Origin: CAITYL01 sp041651315
GTDB lineage: Bacteria; Verrucomicrobiota; Lentisphaeria; Oligosphaerales; CAITYL01
Direction of reading: 5' to 3'
Assembly: GCA_041651315.1 (NCBI GenBank)
Contig: JBAZJM010000083.1
Coordinates: 1 to 15,027, forward strand
Length of the DNA stretch: 15,027 bases
Under the pieces are notes generated by a model. The model did no database searches and was not told where the DNA came from. It was given only the letters and a program-made list of their open reading frames with translations. This document shows positions 1 to 7,050 of this stretch, in pieces (position 1 is the stretch's first letter; each line of letters starts with the position of its first letter). Position numbers and translations under genes: made by a program.

Positions 1-1471
1 GGAAAAGGCCGCGGTCCGCCTGCATTTTCAGCCAGTTGACATCGCAAAAGGCCGTGCCGCTGTTGGCGATCTGGGCGAAGGGGTCGGCGGCGTGCAGACC
101 GGCGGCGGCATGGCGCCCCACTTCGGAGTACAGGAACTTGCTCGGGCCGTTGTCCTCATTGCCGATCTCGTACCAGGATACCCGGCCTTTCAGGGCTTCG
201 GCCAAATGCTGGTGCAGCGCCCCCATGGCCGGGGCATAGTCGGGACGGTCCGGTTGCCGGAACGCCGGTTGGTCGTACAAACAGGTCAGCCACAGCGTTT
301 CGATGCCGGCTTGGCGGAACTGCTCCACCGCGGCGAGGGTCCCCGCGAAGTCATAAACGCCGGGGCGCGGTTCCATGTTCCTCCAACCATTGCTGACTTG
401 CCTGATCCAGCGCGCCCCGGTGTCGCTGCCCTGTTCCGGTGTTGCCTGCCAAAAGACCCCGCCGAAGGGGCTGGTCTGCCGCAGGTAAGCCTGTTCCGCC
501 GGGGATGCCTTCTGATAGCATTTGGGCAGCATCCGGGAAAATTCAGCGACGCCCTGTTTGATGATGCCTTGGGCATCGCCGAGGCGCCATTCAACCCGAT
601 GCACGCCATAGGGCGCGCGGAAGGCGACCGGCTGGTTGGTCTGCCCCTGGCCCGGCACCGTGGCCAAGGAAATCCGCTCCTGAAAAAGCGGCCGGTTGTA
701 ATATGTGTCCACGACCTTGATCTCAACCTGCAGGCCGGCCACCGGGGTGCGCGAGACATTGCGCACGCCAAACGCCAGCGCGGGCTGGTCCTGCCAAAAC
801 AGGTTATGGGGGCGGTCGGTGGTGATGACGGACAGCAACGCCTCGCGCGGGGTTGTCACGGTCACCACCGCAAGGTCATCCACCAGCAGGCGGCCGGTCT
901 TGGGGCCGCCAAACTCGACCACCAGTCCGCACAGGCTGGCCGGCAAGTCCAGGCGGTTGTTCTGGTCGCCCCCACTCCAGGCCGGCGTGGCGGCGACCGG
1001 CAGGCTCACCGATTTCCAGCCCGTCCAGTCCACGGTGGCCCGTGAGACGTACGTTTCACCGCTGGCGTCCGTGATCCAAAGTGAAATGGGGGTGCCTTGG
1101 GCGGTGGCATCGGCATGCAGCCAGAACGTGACAGCTTGCGGGCGCCCGGCCAATTCCCGGCCAACGGTGAAATTGGCAAAGCAATTGTCGGCGCCGGGCG
1201 TCTTGCTGAAGTCCCAGCTCATGGCCAGGGCGGCTTTGCCGCCATGCACGGTTTGGGTTTCCAGTGCCGCCGTTCCGCCTGCCTCCGGCCGCCCGCACCA
1301 CACCCCGGGGAGCTTGCCCCCCTCAAAGTCCTCCAGGCTGTACGTAAGCGTTTCCGCCGCGGCAGTCGCCGTTGGCGTCGCCGCACCCGCCGGCCCGGCC
1401 GCCAGCAGGAGGGCCAGGGGCGAGGCCAGGAGCCGCCAGCGAGATGGTTTTCCGTGATTCGACTTCAGCAT
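1..1471 (-). CDS. Secreted clan GH-A-like glycoside hydrolase with N-terminal jelly-roll module (3' end beyond window)
   Basis: An uninterrupted frame runs from the ATG at 1471 to base 1, giving 490 codons with no stop, so the C-terminus lies outside the window. Residues 1-31 look like a signal peptide: basic start, LLASPLALLLAAG core, AGAA cleavage region. Residues about 45-205 read as a beta-sandwich carbohydrate-binding-like module (starting YSLEDFEGG, ending LLVDDLAVV). Residues 210-305 look like an Ig-like linker. From about 330 a TIM-barrel hydrolase begins, with WYEIGNED at 433-440; N438-E439 fits the Asn-Glu acid/base pair of clan GH-A. The nucleophile glutamate would be in the missing part. 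An AAAGG about 8 nt upstream supports the start. The gene follows the PEP-CTERM gene after a hairpin and is probably the distal member of that unit. The exact GH family and substrate cannot be told. The catalytic call is inference from one motif and the overall layout. Confidence 0.85.
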   Translation of the reverse strand, partial: MLKSNHGKPSRWRLLASPLALLLAAGPAGAATPTATAAAETLTYSLEDFEGGKLPGVWCGRPEAGGTAALETQTVHGGKAALAMSWDFSKTPGADNCFANFTVGRELAGRPQAVTFWLHADATAQGTPISLWITDASGETYVSRATVDWTGWKSVSLPVAATPAWSGGDQNNRLDLPASLCGLVVEFGGPKTGRLLVDDLAVVTVTTPREALLSVITTDRPHNLFWQDQPALAFGVRNVSRTPVAGLQVEIKVVDTYYNRPLFQERISLATVPGQGQTNQPVAFRAPYGVHRVEWRLGDAQGIIKQGVAEFSRMLPKCYQKASPAEQAYLRQTSPFGGVFWQATPEQGSDTGARWIRQVSNGWRNMEPRPGVYDFAGTLAAVEQFRQAGIETLWLTCLYDQPAFRQPDRPDYAPAMGALHQHLAEALKGRVSWYEIGNEDNGPSKFLYSEVGRHAAAGLHAADPFAQIANSGTAFCDVNWLKMQADRGLF

Positions 1472-1504
1472 GGAATGGCCTTTCGTGGGGCGGTGGCGGC
1501 GTTA

Positions 1505-1570
1505 CCGAAAAAATATAGGACAATCCATCGGATCGGTCAGCGGCCTTCGCGTTGACCGATCCGATGGGGG
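1505..1570 (-). terminator. Hairpin with T-rich tail between PEP-CTERM and GH-A genes
   Basis: A perfect 15-bp inverted repeat (1525-1539 with 1553-1567, arm CCATCGGATCGGTCA) can be extended by three more pairs towards the loop. On the minus strand a run of six T (1508-1513) follows about 11 nt after the stem. It lies between the stop at 1604 and the next start at 1471, so it may terminate or attenuate transcription. The long gap before the T run is not ideal. The arm contains TGACCGATCC, so a protein-binding palindrome is the alternative. Confidence 0.5.
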
Positions 1571-1603
1571 TAGGGAAGGTGGAGTCGTCTGGGGCCGGGC
1601 CGG

Positions 1604-2302
1604 TCAGCGGCGCCGGCGCAGCAAGACCGCGCCGCCCAAAAGCAGCAGGGCCAGGCTGGCCGGCTCGGGAATGGCCGTGGTCGTCCAGTTTGCCCCCCAC
1701 AGATTGATTGCACTGGGAGGGACCCCGTCCCCGGCCGTGGTCAGATCGACCCGCAGGAAAAAGTCGCCGTCACTGGAGATTTGCGTCCCCGCCAGATTGA
1801 TCCACTGGTCACCGCCGCCAAAGGCTGCCTCATCATCAACCCGGAGCCAATTGGCGTTGGTTTCCCATTCATCGCCCCAGCCCGGCCAGGTGCTGCCGGC
1901 CAGCGGACTGCTGAGATCGCTCCAGGCCTTGTCGCTGTAATACAGGGTAACCTTGCGGCCGCCCCAATGGTTGAACGTGGCGAGGGCGGCGAGAGCGACG
2001 GAGACTTCCTGGCTGGTGGTGGCCTGGAAATGGTAGATGACGCCGCCAACGGCGCCGTTCACGGTGGGGGTGACGAGGTTGTAGTTGCCGTCCATGCGCT
2101 GCGACATGTCTTCGTTGTATGACCACGCCTGGGTCAGCCAGCCCTGGTCACCGGTCGCGAAATTGCCGATGCTCCACGCTGCGGTCCCCTGCGCGGAGAG
2201 GGTGTAGGAGATGGTACTGTTGGTGTTGGTCACCCAGCCGGCCGTGGCGGCCGTGGCGGCCAACGCCAGGGCGATGGCGAGACTGCGGGTTGCGGTGGTC
2301 AT
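1604..2302 (-). CDS. PEP-CTERM sorting domain protein
   Basis: The protein is exported and small, about 232 residues. It begins with a signal peptide (RSLAIALALAATAATAG) and ends with the classic PEP-CTERM tail: IPEPASLALLLLGGAVLLRRRR contains the PEP triad, a hydrophobic helix and an arginine cluster. This tail is recognised by the exosortase system, which sorts proteins to the cell surface or an extracellular matrix. The body is rich in W, N, G and T and looks like a beta-sandwich; no catalytic motif is seen. Two ATGs six bases apart are possible. AAAGGA lies only about 2 nt before the first (2308) but 8 nt before the second (2302), so 2302 was chosen. The gene lies downstream of operator copy 1 and upstream of the secreted hydrolase, so it may be co-regulated with carbohydrate use. 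Its precise role is unknown. Confidence 0.9.
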   Translation of the reverse strand: MTTATRSLAIALALAATAATAGWVTNTNSTISYTLSAQGTAAWSIGNFATGDQGWLTQAWSYNEDMSQRMDGNYNLVTPTVNGAVGGVIYHFQATTSQEVSVALAALATFNHWGGRKVTLYYSDKAWSDLSSPLAGSTWPGWGDEWETNANWLRVDDEAAFGGGDQWINLAGTQISSDGDFFLRVDLTTAGDGVPPSAINLWGANWTTTAIPEPASLALLLLGGAVLLRRRR

Positions 2303-2359
2303 GGTCATGATCCTTTTCTGGCGTTTTGTGAAGGGGGATGTTGTGTGCTGGTGTCGCTC

Positions 2360-2452
2360 TCATTGCGTGCAGAAGGGCATGCGTGGGCCGGTGATGCCGC
2401 CAGGGCCGGTGACGGCTGGCACGGTGCGGCTTTGGCCCCGTCCTGGTCTCAA
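2360..2452 (-). CDS. Possible 30-residue leader peptide with TTG start
   Basis: In the long leader between operator copy 1 and the PEP-CTERM gene, a full Shine-Dalgarno match (AAGGAGG, 2463-2469 on the minus strand) has no annotated gene behind it. About 10 nt downstream a TTG opens a 30-codon frame rich in P, G, R and T that ends at TGA (2360-2362), 58 nt before the PEP-CTERM start. It shows no homology that I recognise. It may be a leader peptide, a decayed start, or chance. Confidence 0.15.
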   Translation of the reverse strand: MRPGRGQSRTVPAVTGPGGITGPRMPFCTQ

Positions 2453-2488
2453 GGATGGTTGTCCTCCTTTCTGGCGAGGGGTGTTAAG

Positions 2489-2500
2489 TTGAACGTTCAA
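2489..2500. promoter_or_regulatory. LacI-type operator, copy 1 (TTGAACGTTCAA)
   Basis: A perfect 12-bp palindrome with a central CpG, followed by GT as in the other two copies. It lies 23 nt beyond the stop of the pseudopilin gene and 187 nt before the PEP-CTERM start. A TTGACA lies upstream on the minus strand (2543-2548), but I see no convincing -10 with the usual spacing. The promoter here is therefore less clear than at the other two sites. Confidence 0.7.
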
Positions 2501-2522
2501 GTAAAAGGCGGAAAAAGCGGAT

Positions 2523-3191
2523 TCAGGGGAGGCGCGCTTCCTTGTCAAACCAACTCGGCCAGCTTCCATAAATCCAGCCTGGAAAGGGCGGCGGCTTGTA
2601 CGCTTCGGCGGTGGCATGGGCATCCGCCCACAGCACATCGGTTCGCGTGCCATGGGTCGGCGCCAAATTCCACGCCTGTTCGACATCAATCACCAGGGCG
2701 ATGCCCGACTTGGGAGAGAAACGGTCCGGCAACAGGCTGTCGTGCGGCCGTTGGGAGATGTGCTGGGACACATAGCTGCACCAGTTCGGATCGTTGTCGA
2801 AGAAGCCGGCCGATACGCCCTCTGGACAGCGGAGAACCAATGGGCGCCCCTTGCCGGTGGGACTGCCGGAGTGCGCACCGAGATAATTGCCGGCGGTGAC
2901 CAGGTAGCCCAGGCCGTTGGGCTGGCCGCCATTTCGGGTCAGCGAGGGGGGCGCCGCGCCTTCGAACCAGCCGTTGTCTGTGCCATAATTGGGGGGCATG
3001 GTATTTCCCTGGTCGTCGGCATAATTGATCAGCCCCAGGCCAATCTGCCGCAGGTTTGACAGGCAGACGGCGGCCCGGCCTTGGGCCTTGGCCTTGCCCA
3101 GTGATGGCAGCAGCATGGCGGCCAGGATGGCGATGATGGCGATCACCACCAGCAGTTCGATCAGCGTGAAGCCGGCAGCTCGACGGTTCAT
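2523..3191 (-). CDS. Pseudopilin-like protein with prepilin N-terminal cleavage/methylation domain
   Basis: The 222-residue protein starts with a short basic leader and then GFTLIELLVVIAIIAILAAM. This is the prepilin-peptidase site (cut after G, then F, with E at +5) followed by the hydrophobic assembly helix. The remainder (SNLRQIGLGLINYADDQGN, a CPEG cysteine segment, and a C-terminal VLWADAHA stretch) matches the type II secretion G-like proteins that PVC bacteria carry in many copies. These have an H-x-G and ADGH-like end motif. It probably acts in or at the inner membrane/periplasm; a function in real pili is not shown. Its ATG overlaps the TGA of the LacI gene as ATGA, so the two are translationally coupled. 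The gene may therefore be produced with the regulator. Confidence 0.9.
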   Translation of the reverse strand: MNRRAAGFTLIELLVVIAIIAILAAMLLPSLGKAKAQGRAAVCLSNLRQIGLGLINYADDQGNTMPPNYGTDNGWFEGAAPPSLTRNGGQPNGLGYLVTAGNYLGAHSGSPTGKGRPLVLRCPEGVSAGFFDNDPNWCSYVSQHISQRPHDSLLPDRFSPKSGIALVIDVEQAWNLAPTHGTRTDVLWADAHATAEAYKPPPFPGWIYGSWPSWFDKEARLP

Positions 3192-4213
3192 GGATGCTTC
3201 CTCCGTTTGGCGCGGGGCGATACGGGTGGCGGCGGGGCGGTGGAGCCGCGGATGACCAGGTCGTGTTCCAGCAGGGCGGCGGGCGGCATGGGCTGGCCCT
3301 GCAGCAGCGCCAGCATGGCGTCCACATGTTTTTCCGCCATCGCCTCATAGGGGAAGCGCAGGGTGGTCAGTTCGGGATCGCTGACCCGGGCGATGGGCAG
3401 GTCGTCGGCGCCGATGATGGACACGTCCTCGGGCACCCGCAGTCCTGCCCGGCGGGCCACCCGGATGGCGCGCACGGCGAACCAGTCGTTGGCGCACAGG
3501 ATGGCGGTGCAGCCCGCCGCCAGCAGGGGCGGGGTCAGGCGTTCGGCATTGTCCGGTTCCCAGTGGGTGTCGGCCAGCCACTCGGGCGGCGGCGTGATGC
3601 CGTGCCGTTGCAGAATGCTGTGATAGGTGGCGATCTGGGTTTGCGGGATCGGATCCCACACCGGGCCGTGCAGGAACCCGAGGCGGCGGTGCCCCAGCCC
3701 CAGCAGATGCCCCATGGCGGTTTCCATCTGCTGGACATAATTGATGCGGGCGGGACAGGAGGGATGGGCGCGGTTGAAGGTGAGGACCGGCCGGGGCCGC
3801 AGGGCCTTGATCACCAGGTCCGCCTCCAGAAAGGAGTCGGCGTTGATGATGCCGTCCATCATGCCGGCCTGGAAGTCGCGCAGATACTCCGTCGCCGCGG
3901 TTTTGGCGATGCTGCCGCTGATCCCCAGCATCAGCCGGCGGCCATGGCGGTGCAGGGCCTGTTCAAAGGTGTCCACCACTTTCGCCGTGGAGAGGTCGGC
4001 CATTCCCCAGACCAGCAGGCCGATGATATTGGTCTTCCGGGTGCGCATGGCCCGCGCCGTGCAGTTGGGGCGGTAGTCCAGGCGCTTGGCAATGGCCCGC
4101 ACCCGCTTCCCCACGGCCGCCCCGTACGAGCCGGGGTTGTAGTCGTTGAGGATGTTGGAGACGGTCTGGATGGAGACCTTTGCCTCGTGGGCGATGTCGC
4201 GCAGGGTGGCCAT
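3188..4213 (-). CDS. LacI-family transcriptional regulator
   Basis: This is a 341-residue LacI/GalR-type repressor, close to the usual family length. The N-terminal HTH (residues 3-23, LRDIAHEAKVSIQTVSNILN) is followed by the hinge region RPNCTARAM (48-56). The residue that is normally the intercalating hinge leucine is Met56 here. The stretch between the HTH and hinge, NPGSYGAAVGKRVRAIAKRL, is typical. From about residue 61 the periplasmic-binding-protein-like sensor domain follows, with family features such as GLGHRRLGFLHGP, ILCANDWFAVRA and PEDVSIIGADDLP. The C-terminal tail is rich in P, R and K. GAGGG about 8 nt before the ATG supports the start. It overlaps the pseudopilin gene by ATGA. 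Identical LacI-type palindromes in front of neighbouring genes make it the likely local repressor of a carbohydrate regulon. The effector sugar is unknown. Confidence 0.95.
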   Translation of the reverse strand: MATLRDIAHEAKVSIQTVSNILNDYNPGSYGAAVGKRVRAIAKRLDYRPNCTARAMRTRKTNIIGLLVWGMADLSTAKVVDTFEQALHRHGRRLMLGISGSIAKTAATEYLRDFQAGMMDGIINADSFLEADLVIKALRPRPVLTFNRAHPSCPARINYVQQMETAMGHLLGLGHRRLGFLHGPVWDPIPQTQIATYHSILQRHGITPPPEWLADTHWEPDNAERLTPPLLAAGCTAILCANDWFAVRAIRVARRAGLRVPEDVSIIGADDLPIARVSDPELTTLRFPYEAMAEKHVDAMLALLQGQPMPPAALLEHDLVIRGSTAPPPPVSPRAKRRKHP

Positions 4214-4238
4214 GGGGTATCCCTCAAAAGCAGAAATT

Positions 4239-4276
4239 AGGAAAGCAGAAAACAGAAATTGATTTTCCGTTTTCCT
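4239..4276 (-). promoter_or_regulatory. Imperfect inverted repeat in the lacI leader
   Basis: Two 14-nt arms (4239-4252 and 4263-4276) match as inverted repeats at 12 of 14 positions around a 10-nt loop. They lie between the variant operator and the LacI start codon. The arms are A/G-rich and T/C-rich, so the RNA hairpin would be A-U rich and modest. A 5'UTR structure or a protein site are both possible. Confidence 0.3.
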
Positions 4277-4278
4277 TG

Positions 4279-4290
4279 TTGACCGGTCAC
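4279..4290. promoter_or_regulatory. Variant operator in front of the LacI gene (TTGACCGGTCAC)
   Basis: The core TGACCGGTCA (4280-4289) is a perfect 10-bp palindrome with a central CG. Aligned to the three TTGAACGTTCAA sites it agrees at 9 of 12 positions (TTGA, CG, TCA). It lies 66 nt upstream of the LacI start and is a candidate autoregulatory site. Confidence 0.4.
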
Positions 4291-4375
4291 TCTCGCGCCC
4301 AGGAGTGGCGCTTCGTTCCCGGCTCCGATGGTGAACCTTGTTATACGTTCTGAAAACGGTTATTGGGTGTTCTTT

Positions 4376-5884
4376 TTAGGGTTGGGCCATGGCGGGGCGG
4401 GGCAGTTCAATCACGATGTCGTGGATGCCGTCGCCACTGGCCGGCAGGAACGGTTCCGGCATCCGGCGGCCGTTGATGGTGCAGCTGCCGGGGTTGGCGC
4501 CGGCGCCTTTGACGGTGAGGTTCATGGTCATTCGGCGGTAGGGCAGGCCGGTCAGTTCCAGGTCATTCAGCCCTGCCGGCAGGTGCGGGGCGAAGCGGAT
4601 GCCGGCGGGGGTGAAGTCCATGCCGCACAGCCCCATCAGCACCATCCGCAAGTAACCGGTGGCGCTCCAGGTCTGCCGGCGGCAGCTTTCCCAGGGCTCA
4701 TGATCCCCCACGCCGAGCCGCTGCTGGACGCCGCCGTAGGGCTCGCCCGTCACGGGATGGTAGATTTCCCGGAACTCGCCATGGGCCACGGCCAGCGTGG
4801 CCAGCTGGCGCAGTTCAAGCTCGAACCGGTCGGCGCGGCCGTGCCGGAGCGCGGCGTCCGCCCAGAACGCCTGGATGTGGGGCCAGACCGTTCCGGAATG
4901 CCGGCCGAAACTCATGCCGTCGGGGCGGGTGTAGCGGTCAAAGGTGGGCCAGACGCAGGGAATGCCCCACGCCGTGATGCGCTGGTGCTGCAGGACCGCC
5001 TGCGCCTGGGCGGGGGAGGCCACGCCGAACAGCAAGGCGAAGGCGTGCCCCAGCCCCTCCTGGTGGTCGCAGCCGCCGAACGGGTCGATGAAGTAGCGGT
5101 AGCGTCCCGCCTCCGGCAGCCACAGCCGGGCGTTGATGGCGGCCTTCAGGGCGGCGGCCTTCGTTGCCCAAGCCGCATCGGGGGCGAGCCCCAGCTCCCC
5201 GGCCATCTCCCCGAGCAGTCCGTAGACATGGTAGTACAGGCCGTTGGTCGACAGCACCTGCATGGGCAGCCCGCCGCCGGGCGTGGCGGCCAGTTCCGGA
5301 TGGAGCCGCGCCCAGTCGCGGATGCCGCCGGTGCCGCCGGGTTGGGCGTAGCGGTCGGGGTAGGCGGAGTCACCATCGCCGTAGCAGGCGGCCCCCCGGA
5401 ACAGGCCGGTGGCCGCATCAAACTCGGTTGCCTCGAAATGCGTGATGGTGTTGCGGGTCGCGGTGAAGGCAAGCTCCAGGAACTCGCGGTCGCCGGTGTA
5501 CAGGTACTGCCACCAGCCGCCGATGGCCCAGATGATGATGTCCCAGTAGTTGAACTCCTGGTCGTCGGTGATCACGATTTCGCCGTCATCCCGCCGCTTG
5601 AGCACGGCGAGCAGGGTGTGCTTCATGACCTCGGGATGGAGCAGGCCGGCGCCGTTCCAGGTGTTGATGGCGGCGTCGCGGGTCCAGGGGTCGGCGTAGT
5701 CCTGGCCGGCGCGCAGCACCGGCGCCGCCTGGTCCAGCAGTCCGAGCCGATGGGGGACGATGTTGCTGCCGAGGTCGTCCAGCGCCAGCTGGAAGGCCCG
5801 GTCGAGGGTGGCGTCGCCGGTGGCCAGGCAGAGGGGGGCGGCGGCAAGTTGTTGTTCGCTAATTGTTTGCGATAGGACTGTCAT
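4376..5884 (-). CDS. Cytoplasmic six-hairpin (alpha/alpha)6 glycoside hydrolase
   Basis: The 502-residue protein has no signal peptide. It has the look of an (alpha/alpha)6-barrel glycosidase of the broad GH63/GH37/MGH1-like group. Motifs include PWTRDAAINTWNGAG (66-80; R69-D70 in the place of the general-acid aspartate), FNYWDIIIWAIGGWWQYLY, GTVWPHIQAFWA (331-342), HGEFREIYHPVTGEPYG (369-384, candidate base E370 or E373) and QTWSATGYL (404-412). A short C-terminal beta domain follows, with LPYRRMTMNLTVKG. It probably cuts oligosaccharides imported into the cell. The substrate cannot be read from the sequence. A strong promoter with an overlapping LacI-type operator precedes it. The Shine-Dalgarno sequence before the ATG is weak. 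Assignment to a numbered GH family needs a profile search. Confidence 0.85.
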   Translation of the reverse strand: MTVLSQTISEQQLAAAPLCLATGDATLDRAFQLALDDLGSNIVPHRLGLLDQAAPVLRAGQDYADPWTRDAAINTWNGAGLLHPEVMKHTLLAVLKRRDDGEIVITDDQEFNYWDIIIWAIGGWWQYLYTGDREFLELAFTATRNTITHFEATEFDAATGLFRGAACYGDGDSAYPDRYAQPGGTGGIRDWARLHPELAATPGGGLPMQVLSTNGLYYHVYGLLGEMAGELGLAPDAAWATKAAALKAAINARLWLPEAGRYRYFIDPFGGCDHQEGLGHAFALLFGVASPAQAQAVLQHQRITAWGIPCVWPTFDRYTRPDGMSFGRHSGTVWPHIQAFWADAALRHGRADRFELELRQLATLAVAHGEFREIYHPVTGEPYGGVQQRLGVGDHEPWESCRRQTWSATGYLRMVLMGLCGMDFTPAGIRFAPHLPAGLNDLELTGLPYRRMTMNLTVKGAGANPGSCTINGRRMPEPFLPASGDGIHDIVIELPRPAMAQP

Positions 5885-5942
5885 GTGTGGCGTGGGAGTG
5901 ATCCGTGGTGGCTGGCCGTTACCGGCGGGCGGGGGAGGTGGG

Positions 5943-5954
5943 TTGAACGTTCAA
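5943..5954. promoter_or_regulatory. LacI-type operator, copy 2 (TTGAACGTTCAA)
   Basis: This is identical to copies 1 and 3, including the following GT. It begins 12 nt downstream of the -10 element of the hydrolase promoter on the minus strand, which places it around +5 to +17. A bound repressor there would block initiation or promoter clearance. Confidence 0.75.
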
Positions 5955-5966
5955 GTGATTACAGGC

Positions 5967-5994
5967 ACTATACTCGAAAACGGACGTTTGTCAA
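5967..5994 (-). promoter_or_regulatory. Sigma-70-type promoter of the six-hairpin hydrolase gene
   Basis: On the minus strand a perfect -35 TTGACA (5994-5989) is followed by a 16-bp spacer and -10 TATAGT (5972-5967). The expected start site is next to operator copy 2, and the ATG follows at 5884. The -35 overlaps the stop codon of the upstream beta-helix gene. Confidence 0.7.
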
Positions 5995-6914
5995 CCGATT
6001 TCATGGGGGTTAAGGTCGCAGAGGCTGGCGTTCCCCGAACCGCCACGCGGTGTGCTCTGCGGGTAGTCGGGATTCGGCTGTTGGCCAGCCACGTTCACGA
6101 AACGGCGGCGGGCATCCGAAACGGGCATGAGCGTATCGCCATCCTGAACGCGGACACCGGCTAAATCGAACCCGCGCACGGTTACATCGCGGTCGGGTGA
6201 AAAAAGCTCCGTCCAAGTGGCCGGATCGTCCGGTTTGACTTTGCAGGTGGCGGACATCGGGCCAATTTCCACCAGTTTGAAGGTTCCGGCGGGATGGAAC
6301 CGGATCTGCACATCATCAATCCGCATCCCCTCCACAGTGGCGGCGATTTGAAATCGGCCCGGGTGATCGTAAATGAGCTGGCTGAAGAACACGTTGCCGA
6401 CCAGGCCGATCGGGTCGGCGAAGTCCCGGTCGCGCCCCAATTCCAAGTTCGGCTGGTCATACATTTTCACCGTGCGGATGTTCGTCAGCTTGCGAAAGAC
6501 GCAGTCGCGGATGTCGCAGGCCAGCCGGGTGCCGTCGGCAAATTTTTTCGTGCCGGGCAACAGTCGAAGCTCCGCGGTTCCATCGGGAAACGGACTGGTA
6601 TAGTCATCCGATGCGCGATTGATCCCGGTCACCTCTTCCACCAGCACATGATGAATTGGCCCGAAGGTGGGCGTGTACCCCATCCATTCCCACGCATTGA
6701 GCGCGATGAAATCGTCGTGGGTGACGCCACGCAGGTTGCGAATGACGCCATAAGCAGCCGGCCCGTTCACATGGACGCCGTCGCGCCCCTGATCCTCAAA
6801 GGTCAACCCCTCGACCAGGAAATCACGGCAATTGCTGAGATGAACGCCAAAGGCGCCCGACTGGCGAATGATGAGGTCCCGTACCACGACCCCGCACACA
6901 TTGCTCAACACCAT
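5991..6914 (-). CDS. Right-handed parallel beta-helix (pectin-lyase-fold) protein, N-terminus apparently missing
   Basis: The 307-residue frame is made of beta-helix coils from its first residue: SNVCGVVVRDLIIRQSG, VHLSNCRDFLVEGLTF and DGVHVNGPAAYGVIRNL. These are followed by a GH28-like surface motif, HDDFIALNAWEW (two adjacent aspartates). Residues 150-300 are less repetitive. Pectin-lyase-fold enzymes usually have 100-200 residues before this point, often with a signal peptide. Here the frame closes with TAA at 6942-6944, nine codons upstream of the ATG, and no Shine-Dalgarno is seen. No other frame upstream continues the helix pattern. The promoter and operator upstream are intact. I infer a gene that has lost its 5' part, or an unusually short member. 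A polysaccharide lyase or hydrolase role fits the neighbours but activity is doubtful. Confidence 0.7.
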   Translation of the reverse strand: MVLSNVCGVVVRDLIIRQSGAFGVHLSNCRDFLVEGLTFEDQGRDGVHVNGPAAYGVIRNLRGVTHDDFIALNAWEWMGYTPTFGPIHHVLVEEVTGINRASDDYTSPFPDGTAELRLLPGTKKFADGTRLACDIRDCVFRKLTNIRTVKMYDQPNLELGRDRDFADPIGLVGNVFFSQLIYDHPGRFQIAATVEGMRIDDVQIRFHPAGTFKLVEIGPMSATCKVKPDDPATWTELFSPDRDVTVRGFDLAGVRVQDGDTLMPVSDARRRFVNVAGQQPNPDYPQSTPRGGSGNASLCDLNPHEIG

Positions 6915-7027
6915 GACGCCGTGGCATCCGGATTTCGCCGGTTACGGCACGCGCTTGCGGTCGCCCAAGGTGTCTGCCGTCAGTTCCTTGTGGGGTCTTT
7001 TTTTCAAGTGTGTGGGGGAGGAATGGA

Positions 7028-7039
7028 TTGAACGTTCAA
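7028..7039. promoter_or_regulatory. LacI-type operator, copy 3 (TTGAACGTTCAA)
   Basis: The palindrome is identical to copies 1 and 2, again followed by GT. It lies 11 nt downstream of the probable -10 of the beta-helix gene promoter on the minus strand, nearly the same geometry as at copy 2. Confidence 0.75.
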
Positions 7040-7050
7040 GTAACCGGGGC

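Noticed and set aside
92..1457. Plus-strand frames over the left-edge region
   Set aside because: The minus frame from 1471 to 1 gives a signal peptide, a binding module and a glycosidase motif, so the plus frames are shadows.
4340..4345. TATAAC as a -10 box for the LacI gene
   Set aside because: No acceptable -35 at 16-18 bp was found, so the promoter was not called.
4328..5875. Long plus-strand frame of 515 codons
   Set aside because: It lies opposite the recognised six-hairpin hydrolase and has no domain-like sequence. Long antisense frames are common in GC-rich genes.
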